NCBI RefSeq assembly: GCF_051027545.1 | Contig: NZ_CP194902.1 | Span: 3,410,001-3,474,000 of the forward strand | Direction of reading: 5' to 3' | Source of the DNA: Methylocaldum sp002005105 | GTDB taxonomy: Bacteria; Pseudomonadota; Gammaproteobacteria; Methylococcales; Methylococcaceae | Length of the DNA stretch: 64,000 nt | Shown here: positions 35,501-43,924 of the stretch, piece by piece | Position numbering within the stretch: position 1 is the first letter of the stretch | Layout: each line of letters starts with the position of its first letter | Position numbers and translations under genes: made by a program | The notes under the pieces: generated by a model | Database searches by the model: none | The model's input: the letters and a program-made list of their open reading frames with translations, nothing else | Told to the model about the DNA's origin: nothing

Positions 35501-37689
35501 TGGGTTCCCGCCGGCACCGCTTGCAGCAGGCGGTTGCCGATGCGCCAGTGAATCGCGGGTTTGGCCTCAGTGTCGACCTGGCGCAGCACCGCTTCCTGAA
35601 CCCGGTCGTGGACGAATTGCAGATCGGATTTGTTTTCCAGCAGCATCCCCAGATTCAAGACCGGCTTCAAATCCTCAAACAGCTTTTCAATGGGAATGTC
35701 CAACACCAGCGCCACGTCTTCGACGCTGAAACGGTTGCCCATGCAGGCACAGTGGTCGAGTATATGCAGGGTCTTGACCGGCAGTTTGCTCACCTTGGAG
35801 CTGAACAATTCAACTACCGAAGTCGGCATCTGCGTGTCGCGAATCCGCTTGATGTCCCAGTGCCAGTGGTGTTCGGCATCGGTGTTCAGCAAGTTCTCGT
35901 TATACAGCCATGCCAAACTTTCGCTGACGAACAGCGGGTTACCTTCGGTGAGGTGGGCGATAAATTCCGCCAGATTGGCCGTGGCTTCCAGCGAAGAGTC
36001 GAGGATGTAGGCCACCATTTCATGACAGTCGGCGTCAGTGAGCGCCTCCAGGCGAATTTCCGCGAACGGACCGTTGTTTTCCTGAATCTTGCGGATCAGC
36101 TTGCTGAGCGGATGGCTGCCGTCGACTTCGTTGTGCCGATAGGCGCCCATGAAAAACAAATAGGGATGTTCATCATGGTTGTCGAACAGGTTTTGCAGAA
36201 AGTCGAAGGTTGCGCTGTCGCACCATTGCAGGTCGTCGATGAACAGTACCAGCGGATTGTCTTCGCTGGCGAGACAAGCGAGAAACCGGCCGAACAAATT
36301 GTTGAAACGATGGCGGGCTTCCACCGGAGGCAGATGCGGCACTTCAGGCTGCCGTCCGATGATGAATTCCAGTTCCGGCAACACGTCGATGATGACGCTT
36401 CCGTTGTTCTCGACGACATCGAGTATTTTCTTCCGCCACTGCTGAACCTGCAGATCGCTTTCGGTTAAGAAGATGCGCATTAGATTGCGCAAGGCCTGAA
36501 TCAGCGAGCTGTAGGGGATGTTTTTCTGATACTGGTCGAATTTGCCGGAGGTGAAGTAACCGCGATTCTTGACCAGCGGTTTTTGCAGTTCCTGAATCAG
36601 CCGGGTTTTGCCGATGCCGGACAGTCCGGAAATAAATACCGAGCGGAATTTGCCGCTGATGACCTCGTCATATTGCTCCCGTATCAGCTCGCTTTCGTGC
36701 TGGCGGCCCACCATCTTCGAGATGAAGATGACCCGACGGCTACGATCGTGCAGGCCGATCGTGAACGCTGATACGCTGCCGGTGGCGGCGTACTCGTCCT
36801 TGCAGCGGATTAGGTCGGCCAGTAACCCTGCGGTGCTTTGGTAACGCTTCTCCGGCTGCTTGACGGTAAGTTTGGCAATGATGTCGGCCAAAGCTTGGGG
36901 AATCTGCGGTTTGAGCTGATTGACTCTAGGCGTTTCCTCAGCCAGATGCGAGTGAATCAGTTCCAGTGGATCGCTGGAAAAAAACGGCAGCTGACCGGTC
37001 AGCAGCTCATAAAACACGATCCCTAATGAATACAAATCGGTGGAAAAATCCACGCGATAATTGATGCGGCCAGTCTGTTCCGGCGAGGTGTAGGCCAAGG
37101 TATGGCGTACGAATTCCGGATCGTAGATGAAATGGCTGACGTCACGAATGTCGAGCGGGGTGATGAAATCGGTCAGCCGGAGCGTCAGCGTCCCCGGTTG
37201 AATCAGAATATTATGGGGCTTTATGCCGCCGTGGGTAATGCCGGCATCATGTACCGCGTGCAGCGTATCGGCCAGCGTACAAGCCAGCGTAAAAAAATCG
37301 TTGAGATCGAGTTTATTTTGGTGTGCCACCCAATGATTCAGCGTTTGGCCCGCGAACCAGGACTGAACGATAAACTGAAGGTCGCCGTAGGACTCCAGCG
37401 CGAGCGGCGTACAAACCCGCGGATCGTGCAGCACTTTCAGGCGTTCGATCTTCTGGCGCAGATGCCGCGACTGATCGTCCCAGCTCGACAGCTGCTTCAG
37501 CAGTTTGATGACCAGCGGTTGGTCGGGGACGTGTATGTGGTAGCCCTTGAATACCGAGGCCTGCAAGCTTTCTCCGAGTTTTTCGGTAGCGATGTAGTTG
37601 CCCAGTGTTGGCAGGCCCTGCGGTTGATGCTTTGTTGTTATATCAACTGCTTGCGCTATGCTCTCTGGAACGTGAGGTATGCCAGGCAT
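32518..37689 (-). CDS. Giant sensor: Ser/Thr-kinase-like, AAA ATPase, TPR-like, GAF and histidine kinase domains
   Basis: A 1723-residue protein. N-terminal protein-kinase fold (about 28-300): K62 in LVIKLLK; the catalytic loop reads THGGIKPHN with glycine at 155 in place of the HRD aspartate; TDF at 173-175. AAA/STAND-type ATPase (about 330-640) with Walker A SGLSGIGKTRLI and Walker B LVLFIDDLQWCD. Long TPR-like helical region (about 700-1300). GAF (about 1340-1490). Coiled coil, then HisKA (VGGVAHEINNPLMGVMNF) and ATPase domain (NLIINARDALV, GTGLGLSVIRRL). Family members resemble cyanobacterial HstK-type kinases. First gene of a three-gene signalling operon. The kinase part may be inactive; the histidine-kinase part looks intact. 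Confidence 0.93.
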   Translation of the reverse strand: MPGIPHVPESIAQAVDITTKHQPQGLPTLGNYIATEKLGESLQASVFKGYHIHVPDQPLVIKLLKQLSSWDDQSRHLRQKIERLKVLHDPRVCTPLALESYGDLQFIVQSWFAGQTLNHWVAHQNKLDLNDFFTLACTLADTLHAVHDAGITHGGIKPHNILIQPGTLTLRLTDFITPLDIRDVSHFIYDPEFVRHTLAYTSPEQTGRINYRVDFSTDLYSLGIVFYELLTGQLPFFSSDPLELIHSHLAEETPRVNQLKPQIPQALADIIAKLTVKQPEKRYQSTAGLLADLIRCKDEYAATGSVSAFTIGLHDRSRRVIFISKMVGRQHESELIREQYDEVISGKFRSVFISGLSGIGKTRLIQELQKPLVKNRGYFTSGKFDQYQKNIPYSSLIQALRNLMRIFLTESDLQVQQWRKKILDVVENNGSVIIDVLPELEFIIGRQPEVPHLPPVEARHRFNNLFGRFLACLASEDNPLVLFIDDLQWCDSATFDFLQNLFDNHDEHPYLFFMGAYRHNEVDGSHPLSKLIRKIQENNGPFAEIRLEALTDADCHEMVAYILDSSLEATANLAEFIAHLTEGNPLFVSESLAWLYNENLLNTDAEHHWHWDIKRIRDTQMPTSVVELFSSKVSKLPVKTLHILDHCACMGNRFSVEDVALVLDIPIEKLFEDLKPVLNLGMLLENKSDLQFVHDRVQEAVLRQVDTEAKPAIHWRIGNRLLQAVPAGTHLELLDNLFTIAAHLNLGRPAEMEPELAYRLVDINFHAGNKALDALAGDAANDFFQKAHDYLPDDCWQQAYDLTFRIYQRLAKTELMCGRYERSEALLNHLIEYAASDLDKAEALAEQTTSLSSFGNFNEAIATANRGLAYFDKSIPEQAEIAHQRMRALMAEIERQGDVWTTILHMPFTQDRKSKIELAFYSELIPDLYMSGLVPQLYLSAAQSTLHCLQGGMDESVIYSFSIMGLNLGEQGKFELAFRYQDLAHDLCERHPNTFGATRGMNGIVWCNMHSRSHPAEIVDYCHKAIQCGKNCGDLYNAGLSYGPLMWNLQVQGKDLRLVEEAAEECLHFSRKNQLSFSVGLAEAVLAGWVAPMKPDYQPVDMTETLARWEADNYVAASGSYFALLGFAHHYLGDYAAAAVSLHTVERYLHGLTDNVLKRLWYVFRIVNRLRWPEGADWPALEAEIAPLLAELETWARLGPLLKPFLAFVHAEIARARNQMREARNLYLDAIAVAQEQNYGLLTGHLYEALADVMAAGNLGDAGLYYGAARRIYRACGADRKNAQLQQRLPYTEADYPVRAEKTVALDKPATLPNLDFNYLIKSALALSAEVDLNRLMQKIMSVVLESSGAQHGYLLIKEADELLVAAESHVGEKHIVNREYLSLKQTRSSISHAIVNYVLRTRKKVLLHDAMAEGEFQDTAEVQALKLRSVLCLPIIKQNELIGLLYLENRLSAGVFTTEKTDMTELLTAQAAISLENARLLEQTRKAYTKLQENQEHMLQMEKLSALGTLVGGVAHEINNPLMGVMNFVEFAADRSTDEKSKEILDQALQQIHRIKKIVSNMLVFVHNRSTPSGTCQIAEAIRQTLLLLEGELGKHGIKVEVDAVDDLPAIRCSSDSLQQILVNLIINARDALVDSQQPQIRIMLRPVDGMLELSVADNGPGIPQEVQTKIFDPFFTTKPPGKGTGLGLSVIRRLVQDVGGHIQVESLQGHGCCMRLRFPHV

Positions 37690-37718
37690 GATGAAGTAAT
37701 CTCAGGCTAAAGCCGAAG

Positions 37719-37744
37719 GCCTTGCGACGGTGAAGTCGCGAGGC
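37719..37744. repeat. Hairpin near a GGCTAAAGCC word
   Basis: A 10-bp stem with one G-T pair (GCCTTGCGAC with GTCGCGAGGC, loop GGTGAA) just upstream of the giant sensor gene. The word GGCTAAAGCC lies just before it at 37705-37714, echoing the CTAAA loops of repeat A. Confidence 0.5.
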
Positions 37745-37821
37745 TTGAATAAGAGCGGGGCTGTCGCGAACCGCCATATGATGATCCGTTAATATCCACC
37801 CACCGAATGTGGTTTAGGCCA

Positions 37822-38631
37822 TGTTAACACAATGTCTGTTAGACTTCGCGCATGGAGCTCAGTGAATCTCAATATCAACAAATCGCCCACTGTCTGCCGC
37901 GCCAGCGCGGTAATGTGCGTCTCTCGAATCTCCAGGTGCTCAATGCGATCTTATATGTCGCCAAACATGACTGCACGTGGCGCAGCTTGCCGCCTCGCTT
38001 TGGCCCCTGGCACACCGTGTATACCCGCATGATGCGCTGGGCCAAAAGCGGCGTGCTCGACCGGGTGTTCGAGCAATTGCAGCACCAGCAGATCATTCAG
38101 ATCAAAATCGAAATTGTTCCGGTCAAGATCGAAGCGGTGCCGTTGGATAGTACGGTCATCGAGATACATACGGATGGCACCGGCGCATTAAGGAAAACGG
38201 CCGCCAAGCCGTTGGCAAGCCGCGCGCCCGATGGAGCACCAAAATTCGTGTGGTTGCCGCGAATGAATGCTGTGCTATAACCTTTGCCCTCTCTTCCGGC
38301 TATGCCCATGATATCCCGAAAGATCGTCCAGTGCTGTCGGGTTCGAGGGCTCCGCCGGTCTCCCGCTGCCTCATCATGGACCGCGCCAGCGCAGGCGACG
38401 AAATCCTTCAACTCGCGCTCGATCTGAGTACCTAGGTTCGTTACGCTCAATGCGACCGCTTGCCGCCCTAGGAGTACTACCTCGCGACGTTCCGCACGCG
38501 CAAAAAGGTCTGGTTTGGTCCATCGACTCAAAGGGTTTCGCCGATTCTTCTCTCGCTTCGATAATCTGGACCTGATATTTGCGGCGGTTATTCATTTCGC
38601 CTTTCATCGAAGTACTCAGGTTGTGTTAACA
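37822..38631 (+). mobile_element. Decayed IS5-family insertion sequence
   Basis: Inverted ends TGTTAACACAA at 37822-37832 and TTGTGTTAACA at 38621-38631 bound about 810 bp carrying a broken transposase. It is unlike the intact element at 4585 in both ends and protein, so it is a different group. Confidence 0.7.
37852..38620 (+). pseudogene. IS5-family transposase, frameshifted
   Basis: The first frame (37852-38280) gives MELSESQYQQIAHCLPRQRG, then CTWRSLPPRFGPWHTVYTR and LDSTVIEIHTDGTGA, with the first DDE aspartate in LDSTV. Near 38250 the reading moves to another frame (VVAANECCAITFALSSGYAH, then DRASAGDE). A third frame near 38510 ends GFRRFFSRFDNLDLIFAAVIHF, typical of the family C-terminus. 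At least two frameshifts make it inactive. Confidence 0.75.
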
Positions 38632-38835
38632 GGCCTTGGTGCTATAGCCGCATTTACATTCTAACGACGCCGGGTGATCGGCTGAGGAGACGATTCTATA
38701 CGGCAGTAGGAGAGTACGCTGACGGTGCTGCACCAGTGGATTGTCGAGCCGTCATCACCGGGCCTTGCAGGAGGCCGCGGACACGGTGATGCCGCCGCCA
38801 CTGAATCCAATTGCCACTGCACCACCTCTGCGCTG

Positions 38836-39169
38836 ATGCGCGCCGAACGGGCGCGGGCCGACCATCGGACCTACCGCCTGGCTCGTCATGAAGCGGTCGT
38901 GAACCTGAGGCAACAAAGCTGGTCGTTTCGGGCGATTGCCCACCATTTCGATCTTGAGTGTATTATCGTACGGCGTTTCCTACGGGCCGAAGGCATTCCA
39001 GAGCGGGCGTTTCGGGCGCCGGTCCCCGGCCTCATTGATCCGCTCCGGCCGCACTTGCCGCAGCGCTGGCGGAACGGGTATTCATAACGCCCGGCGGTTG
39101 TTCCAAGAGATCGCCCAGCAGGGCTTCTTAGGATCGGAAAGCCTGGTGCGGCGGGCCGTTCAAGGATGA
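38836..39169 (+). pseudogene. ISL3-type transposase fragment
   Basis: Residues RADHRTYRLARHEAVVNLRQ, then WSFRAIAHHFDL and VRRFLRAEGIPERA, resemble the helix-turn-helix part of ISL3 transposases. The continuation RWRNG shifts frame near 39075 to NARRLFQEIAQQGFLGSESL. Neither end of the element is recognisable. It is a remnant only. Confidence 0.6.
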
Positions 39170-39253
39170 CGGATCCCTCCGGTCGCTGCAGATAAGGCGC
39201 AGAGCCGCGCGGTCGTGCGACCTGTTTCCCACGCTCCCCGTTGGGCGAGTTTT

Positions 39254-39314
39254 TGGTTTGTTGCCCGGAGGTAGACCTGGGACCGAGCCAGGTCTACCTC
39301 CGGGCAACAAACCA
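39254..39314. repeat. Perfect 27-bp foldback inside the integrase remnant
   Basis: Left arm 39254-39280 (beginning TGGTTTGTTGCCCGGAGG) is exactly complementary to right arm 39288-39314, with a seven-base loop GACCGAG. The right arm encodes the integrase-like residues around VYLRATNQ; the left arm looks like an inverted duplicate of it. This will extrude as a strong hairpin. Confidence 0.85.
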
Positions 39315-39709
39315 GAAGAATGGAAGAGGCGAGAGTGTGCCGCTGAATCGGGAAGTACGGGAAGCGATCCTATCGCGAGCACGCTTCAGAACTACGCACT
39401 GCCCGGCTTCGCCCTGGTTTTTCGCTCACCGGACGGAACGCGGCTTGGCTCGATACGGAAGGGATTCGAAGGGGCTTATAAAAGGCGGGAATCGAGGACT
39501 TTCATCCGCGTGACCTGCGTCACACCTGTGCGGCCTGCTTGGTTCAGGCTGGAGTTTAGATCCGGGAGGTAGCGGAACCCCTACGGCATTCAGACATCCG
39601 GGTAACGATGCGTTATGGCCATCTTTCGCCGGAGAATGTCAGGGCTGCGGTGAAGGCCCTTGAAGGAGGTCGGTCACGATCTGGCCATGCTGTGACTTTG
39701 ATCGAGTAG
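39271..39709 (+). pseudogene. Tyrosine recombinase (phage-type integrase) C-terminal remnant
   Basis: Pieced from two or three frames. VDLGPSQVYLRATNQKNGRG and VPLNREVREAIL come first; then DLRHTCAACLVQAGV, an in-frame stop near 39558, IREVAEPLRHSDIRVTMRYG and HLSPENVRAAVKALEGG. The RHT arginine, the LRHSD histidine and the MRYGHL tyrosine region are the recombinase active-site boxes. The N-terminal half is missing. It ends 30 bases from the 3' end of a tRNA-Pro gene, the classic attachment site for such enzymes. Confidence 0.75.
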
Positions 39710-39738
39710 GAGAAGACGGGATAACCAATTGATTAAAT

Positions 39739-39815
39739 TGGTCGGGGTGAGAGGATTCGAACCTCCGGCCACTGCCTCCCGAAAGCAGTGCTCTACCAGG
39801 CTGAGCTACACCCCG
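39739..39815 (-). tRNA. tRNA-Pro (anticodon CGG)
   Basis: The minus strand folds as a cloverleaf: acceptor CGGGGTG with CACCCCG, D-arm GCTC and GAGC, anticodon stem CTGCT with GGCAG and loop TTCGGGA (anticodon CGG), T-arm with GGTTCGAATCC, and encoded CCA at the 3' end. Length 77. Its 3' end faces the integrase remnant. Confidence 0.96.
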
Positions 39816-39826
39816 GAAATTGGATT

Positions 39827-40849
39827 TTAATAGCTTCGTTCGACCGATAAGTGGGCCAGCTGAACGAGTGCGTCCTTGTAGTCTGATGCGGGAAGTGCAT
39901 TGAGCAGTTCGACCGCTTTGTTTGCTTCTTCCCTAGCGCGCCGTGCAGTGTACGCGATTGCGTCCGTAGATTCAACGATTTCGTAAACTTCGCGGAACGC
40001 ATCGCGGTTGCCGTTCTCGATAGCGTCCCGAAGTGCGGCGGCCTGCGATGCATTGCCGTGCTCGATGGCATAGATCAGAGGCAGCGTCGGTTTGCCTTCG
40101 GCCAGGTCATCACCGAGATTTTTTCCGAGCTCTTCGGGATTCGCCATGTAATCCAGGGCATCGTCGATCAACTGAAACGCAATGCCGAGGTGAAGGCCAT
40201 AGTCCTTCAGCGCCAATTCGGTGGACTCGGGCGCTCCCGTTAGCACAGCGGCCAATTGTGCTGCGGCGCTGAACAAGATTGCGGTCTTGCGAGAGATGAC
40301 TTCGAGGTACTTGTGTTCGGTTGTTGCGGGATTATTGCAATTGAGAAGCTGCAACACCTCGCCCTCGGCGATGGCTGTGGTGGTGCGGGAGAGGATCTCC
40401 ATGATGCGGAGGTCTTGCACGCTCACCATCAATTCGAACGAGCGGGAATACAAGTAGTCGCCGACTAGAACGCTGGCCGAGTTTCCCCAAAGCGCATTGA
40501 CGGTATTTCGCCCACGGCGCAGGGTCGATTCGTCGACCACGTCGTCGTGGAGGAGGGTAGCCGTGTGAATGAATTCGATGACTGCTGCAAGGGTGATGTG
40601 TTGCTGCCCTTGATATTGGAGAGCCTTGGAGACCAGCAGCAACAGCATCGGGCGCAGTCGTTTGCCGCCGCTGTTTACGATGTATCGGCCGATCTGATTG
40701 ATAAGCAATACATCGGAACTGAGCTCGCGAAGAATGAGTCGGTCGACAGCCGACGTTTCTTCTTCTACCAAACAGCGGATACTTGTAAAGGCTGTTTTTG
40801 GATTTTGCGAAGCTGTCGTTGTGATCTGTGACGTAGTCAATATGCTCAT
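39827..40849 (-). CDS. ispB: Octaprenyl (polyprenyl) diphosphate synthase
   Basis: Condenses isopentenyl units to make the ubiquinone side chain. From ATG 40849 the protein has 340 residues, near the 323 of E. coli IspB. First aspartate-rich motif HDDVVDESTLRRG, second FQLIDDALDYMA, plus GGKRLRPM and GKPTLPLIYAIEHG are all present. A TTG 13 codons upstream would extend it, but the N-terminus there is not conserved. It is transcribed toward tRNA-Pro. An essential gene in related bacteria. Confidence 0.93.
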   Translation of the reverse strand: MSILTTSQITTTASQNPKTAFTSIRCLVEEETSAVDRLILRELSSDVLLINQIGRYIVNSGGKRLRPMLLLLVSKALQYQGQQHITLAAVIEFIHTATLLHDDVVDESTLRRGRNTVNALWGNSASVLVGDYLYSRSFELMVSVQDLRIMEILSRTTTAIAEGEVLQLLNCNNPATTEHKYLEVISRKTAILFSAAAQLAAVLTGAPESTELALKDYGLHLGIAFQLIDDALDYMANPEELGKNLGDDLAEGKPTLPLIYAIEHGNASQAAALRDAIENGNRDAFREVYEIVESTDAIAYTARRAREEANKAVELLNALPASDYKDALVQLAHLSVERSY

Positions 40850-40950
40850 TAAGGATGAAATTGCTCTCGCTGCGGCAGAGTCCTGCAAAACGCTGGAATG
40901 CTATGGATGAGAGGTCGGCGTGTCAAGCTAAAACGGTTTCGACTTGCCAC

Positions 40951-41505
40951 TTAGCGTAGCCGAACGCCAGTCGATGCATCATAGATGGCCGTTGGACCGC
41001 GCAGTCCTCCGAGTCGTCCGGGGAAGATCAGGACGCGCCCGGTAGAGAAATGCTTGCGAGCCGATATCGGCGTACGGGCTGGCGGCCGGCCGCTTTTGTT
41101 GGCGCTGGTCGATACGATCGGCCCGCCGAAAGCGCGGCATAGGGCGGCCGCATCGGGATGAGCCGTGACGCGGACGGCCAGCGTCGCGTGTTCGCCTCGG
41201 AGCCAAGCCGGTACCCAGCTAGCAGCGGGAACGATCCAGGTGACCGGTCCGGGCCAGGTCGCCAAGAGTCGGCTCCGCATAAATTCGGTCGGGATGTCGA
41301 GATAAGGTTCGATCTGATCGAATTCCGCGGCAATGAGGATCAGTCCTTTCGCCGAGGGTCGTTCCTTTAAAGCCAGGAGCCGGCGTACCGCATCTTGGTC
41401 GAGAGCGTCGCAGCCGAGTCCGTACACGCCCTCGGTCGGATAGGCGATAATGCCTCCGCGACGCAGGTGACTCGCCGCGAGCCTCAGACGAAACGGCGAG
41501 AGCAT
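40951..41505 (-). CDS. tsaC: L-threonylcarbamoyladenylate synthase (Sua5/YrdC)
   Basis: First enzyme for the t6A37 modification of ANN-decoding tRNAs, joining threonine, bicarbonate and ATP. The 184-residue protein has the YrdC fold motifs GIIAYPTEGVYGLGCDA, KERPSAKGLILI, WPGPVTWIVPA and IVSTSANKSGRPP. Length fits the short TsaC type without the Sua5 domain. It lies 27 bases after topA on the same strand, an arrangement common in gammaproteobacteria. Confidence 0.93.
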   Translation of the reverse strand: MLSPFRLRLAASHLRRGGIIAYPTEGVYGLGCDALDQDAVRRLLALKERPSAKGLILIAAEFDQIEPYLDIPTEFMRSRLLATWPGPVTWIVPAASWVPAWLRGEHATLAVRVTAHPDAAALCRAFGGPIVSTSANKSGRPPARTPISARKHFSTGRVLIFPGRLGGLRGPTAIYDASTGVRLR

Positions 41506-41532
41506 TTTTTCCTTGGCCCGCGGTCGAAAACG

Positions 41533-43833
41533 CTAGGTTGCGGATTCGGCCAGCGGTTCGCCTTCGTAAGGCGCCGCATAGCCGCATTCCTTGCGAGGAC
41601 AGACTTTTTCCGTGCCGCGCCGCTTGGTGACTTTCAGCGTCAGGATCGGCCAGCCGCAGTTGGGGCAGGGCTCTGCGACAGGCGGGTTCCAGACGGCGTA
41701 GGTGCAACTGGGATAGGTATTGCAGGAGAAGAATAATTTTCCGAAGCGCGACTTCCGCTTGATCAATTGGCCCTTATTGCATTCAGGACAACGTACCCCG
41801 GTGTTCTCCGGTTTTTCGAGCGGTTCGATATGCTTGCACTTGGGATAATTGCTGCAGCCTATGAACTTCCCGAACCGACCGGTCTTGATGACCAGCGGCG
41901 AGGAGCATTCGGGGCAGACCTTTCCTTCCACGACTTCCGGCGCGGCGGGCGCGGCTTCCCCGTTGATGTTGCGGGTGTATTTGCACTCGGGATAATTGGT
42001 ACAGCCGATGAAGCGGCCGTTACGTCCGAGGCGTATGGATAGCTGTCCGCCGCATTCGGGACATGCTTCGTCTAGCGATTCGTGAGTAACGTCGGCGCGT
42101 CTCAAGCTTTCATCCTTGGCATCGATCAGCGACTTGAACGGATACCAAAACTCGCGCATCAGCGGAATCCAATTTCTTTCGCCGCGCGAGACGGCGTCCA
42201 GATCGTCTTCCAAATTGGCGGTGAAGTTGTAGTCGACGTATTGGGTGAAGTGCTCCGTCAAGAATTTGTTGACGATGCGCCCCACGTCCGTCGGATGGAA
42301 CCGTTTATTTTCCAGCACGACGTAATGACGCTGCTGCAGGGTCGAGATAATAGCCGCGTAAGTCGACGGCCGGCCGATGCCGTACTCCTCCAACGCCTTG
42401 ACCAGGCTTGCTTCCGTATAGCGCGGCGGCGGTTCGGTGAAGTGCTGAGCGGTGACGATATCGAGCAGATCGACCCATTGGCCTTCTTTCAGCGCGGGCA
42501 ATAAACTTTCGTCGTCTTCGGTGGATACGTCGTCCCTGCCTTCGAGGTAGACGCTCATAAAGCCCGGATTCACCACCGTCGAGCCTGTTGCGCGAAATAC
42601 GCCCATCGTGCCGCAGGACAGGTCGACCGAGACCGTTTTGATGGTGGCGTGAATCATCTGGCAAGCGACGGTCCGCTTCCAGATCAGGTTGTAAAGCTTG
42701 TATTGCTCGGGACTGAGATAAGGCTTGACTTGTTCCGGCAGCCGAAAAGCCGATGTGGGCCGAATGGCTTCGTGGGCTTCCTGAGCGTTCTTGCTCTTGG
42801 TTTTGTATAGAGGCGGCTGCTTGGGCAGGTTTTCTTTGCCGAACCGGGACGCGATCAGCTCACGAATTTCCTGTACCGCTTCATTGGCGAGATTGACCGA
42901 ATCGGTACGCATGTAGGTGATCAGCCCGGTGGTTTCGCCCCCCAGGTCGATACCTTCGTAAAGCTGTTGGGCGATTGCCATGGTGCGCTTGGTGGTGAAC
43001 CCCAGCTTGCGAGCCGCTTCCTGCTGCAAAGTGGAGGTAATGAAGGGTGCCGCGGGATTCTTTTTGCGCTCTTTCTCCTCAATCTTCACCACCCGGAGCT
43101 TGCCGTTGGCCTCCGCAAGCAGCGAGTTCCTAATCTGGCTCGCCTGTTCTTCAGTGACGATGCTGAACTGTTCCAGCTTCGCGCCGTTCAGGGTGATGAG
43201 CCGGGCGCGGAACTTCTGCCCCTCGGTGCTGGCGTCGGCATCGAGAGTCCAATATTCCCGAATCTGGAAGTTCTCGATTTCGATCTCGCGCTCGACAATC
43301 ATCCGGAGTGCCGGGCTTTGCACCCGTCCGGCGGATAGGCCTCGCCGAATCTTTTTCCACAGCAAGGGCGACAGCTTAAAGCCGACCAGATAATCCAGTG
43401 CACGGCGCGCCTGCTGCGCATTGATCAGGTCGGTAGAGAGCGCTTTGGGGTGTTTGATCGCCTCGGTAATGGCGCGCTTGGTGATTTCATGGAAAACGAC
43501 ACGGTGTACCGGTTTATTGTCGAGCACCTTGCGGTTTTTCAGGATCTCGTAGATATGCCACGAAATGGCCTCGCCTTCGCGGTCCGGGTCGGTCGCGAGG
43601 AACAAGGCGTCAGCTTTCTGAGCAGCTTTGGCGATGGTTTGTACGTGCTTCTCGTTTCTCTCGATGAGTTCATACTTCATCGCGAAATCATGATCGGGAT
43701 CTACTGCTCCTTCTTTGGGAACAAGGTCACGGACATGGCCATAGGATGCATAGACCTGAAAATCTCGGCCGAGATATTTTTCAATGGTCTTGGCTTTTGC
43801 TGGTGATTCAACAATGACCAGGTTTTGGCTCAT
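41533..43833 (-). CDS. topA: DNA topoisomerase I
   Basis: Type IA topoisomerase relaxing negative supercoils, 766 residues. TOPRIM domain at the start (VIVESPAKAKTIEKYLG, then ATDPDREGEAISWHI), catalytic tyrosine in GLITYMRTDSVNL, and three C4 zinc-finger repeats at the C-terminus (CPECGGQLSIRLGRNGRF, CPECSSPLVIKTGRFGKF, CPECNKGQLIKRKSRFGKL), plus a last CPNCGWPIL...CPRKEC pair. Complete. Cluster order smg, topA, tsaC. Confidence 0.97.
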   Translation of the reverse strand: MSQNLVIVESPAKAKTIEKYLGRDFQVYASYGHVRDLVPKEGAVDPDHDFAMKYELIERNEKHVQTIAKAAQKADALFLATDPDREGEAISWHIYEILKNRKVLDNKPVHRVVFHEITKRAITEAIKHPKALSTDLINAQQARRALDYLVGFKLSPLLWKKIRRGLSAGRVQSPALRMIVEREIEIENFQIREYWTLDADASTEGQKFRARLITLNGAKLEQFSIVTEEQASQIRNSLLAEANGKLRVVKIEEKERKKNPAAPFITSTLQQEAARKLGFTTKRTMAIAQQLYEGIDLGGETTGLITYMRTDSVNLANEAVQEIRELIASRFGKENLPKQPPLYKTKSKNAQEAHEAIRPTSAFRLPEQVKPYLSPEQYKLYNLIWKRTVACQMIHATIKTVSVDLSCGTMGVFRATGSTVVNPGFMSVYLEGRDDVSTEDDESLLPALKEGQWVDLLDIVTAQHFTEPPPRYTEASLVKALEEYGIGRPSTYAAIISTLQQRHYVVLENKRFHPTDVGRIVNKFLTEHFTQYVDYNFTANLEDDLDAVSRGERNWIPLMREFWYPFKSLIDAKDESLRRADVTHESLDEACPECGGQLSIRLGRNGRFIGCTNYPECKYTRNINGEAAPAAPEVVEGKVCPECSSPLVIKTGRFGKFIGCSNYPKCKHIEPLEKPENTGVRCPECNKGQLIKRKSRFGKLFFSCNTYPSCTYAVWNPPVAEPCPNCGWPILTLKVTKRRGTEKVCPRKECGYAAPYEGEPLAESAT

Positions 43834-43924
43834 CGGAGTTAATAAGGTGCGAGCTATTTGCGTTTAAGAATAAACGATTCTCCGGTTTCTTCTGCGGAGA
43901 AGAAATGGAGAAACGGGTGATGTA

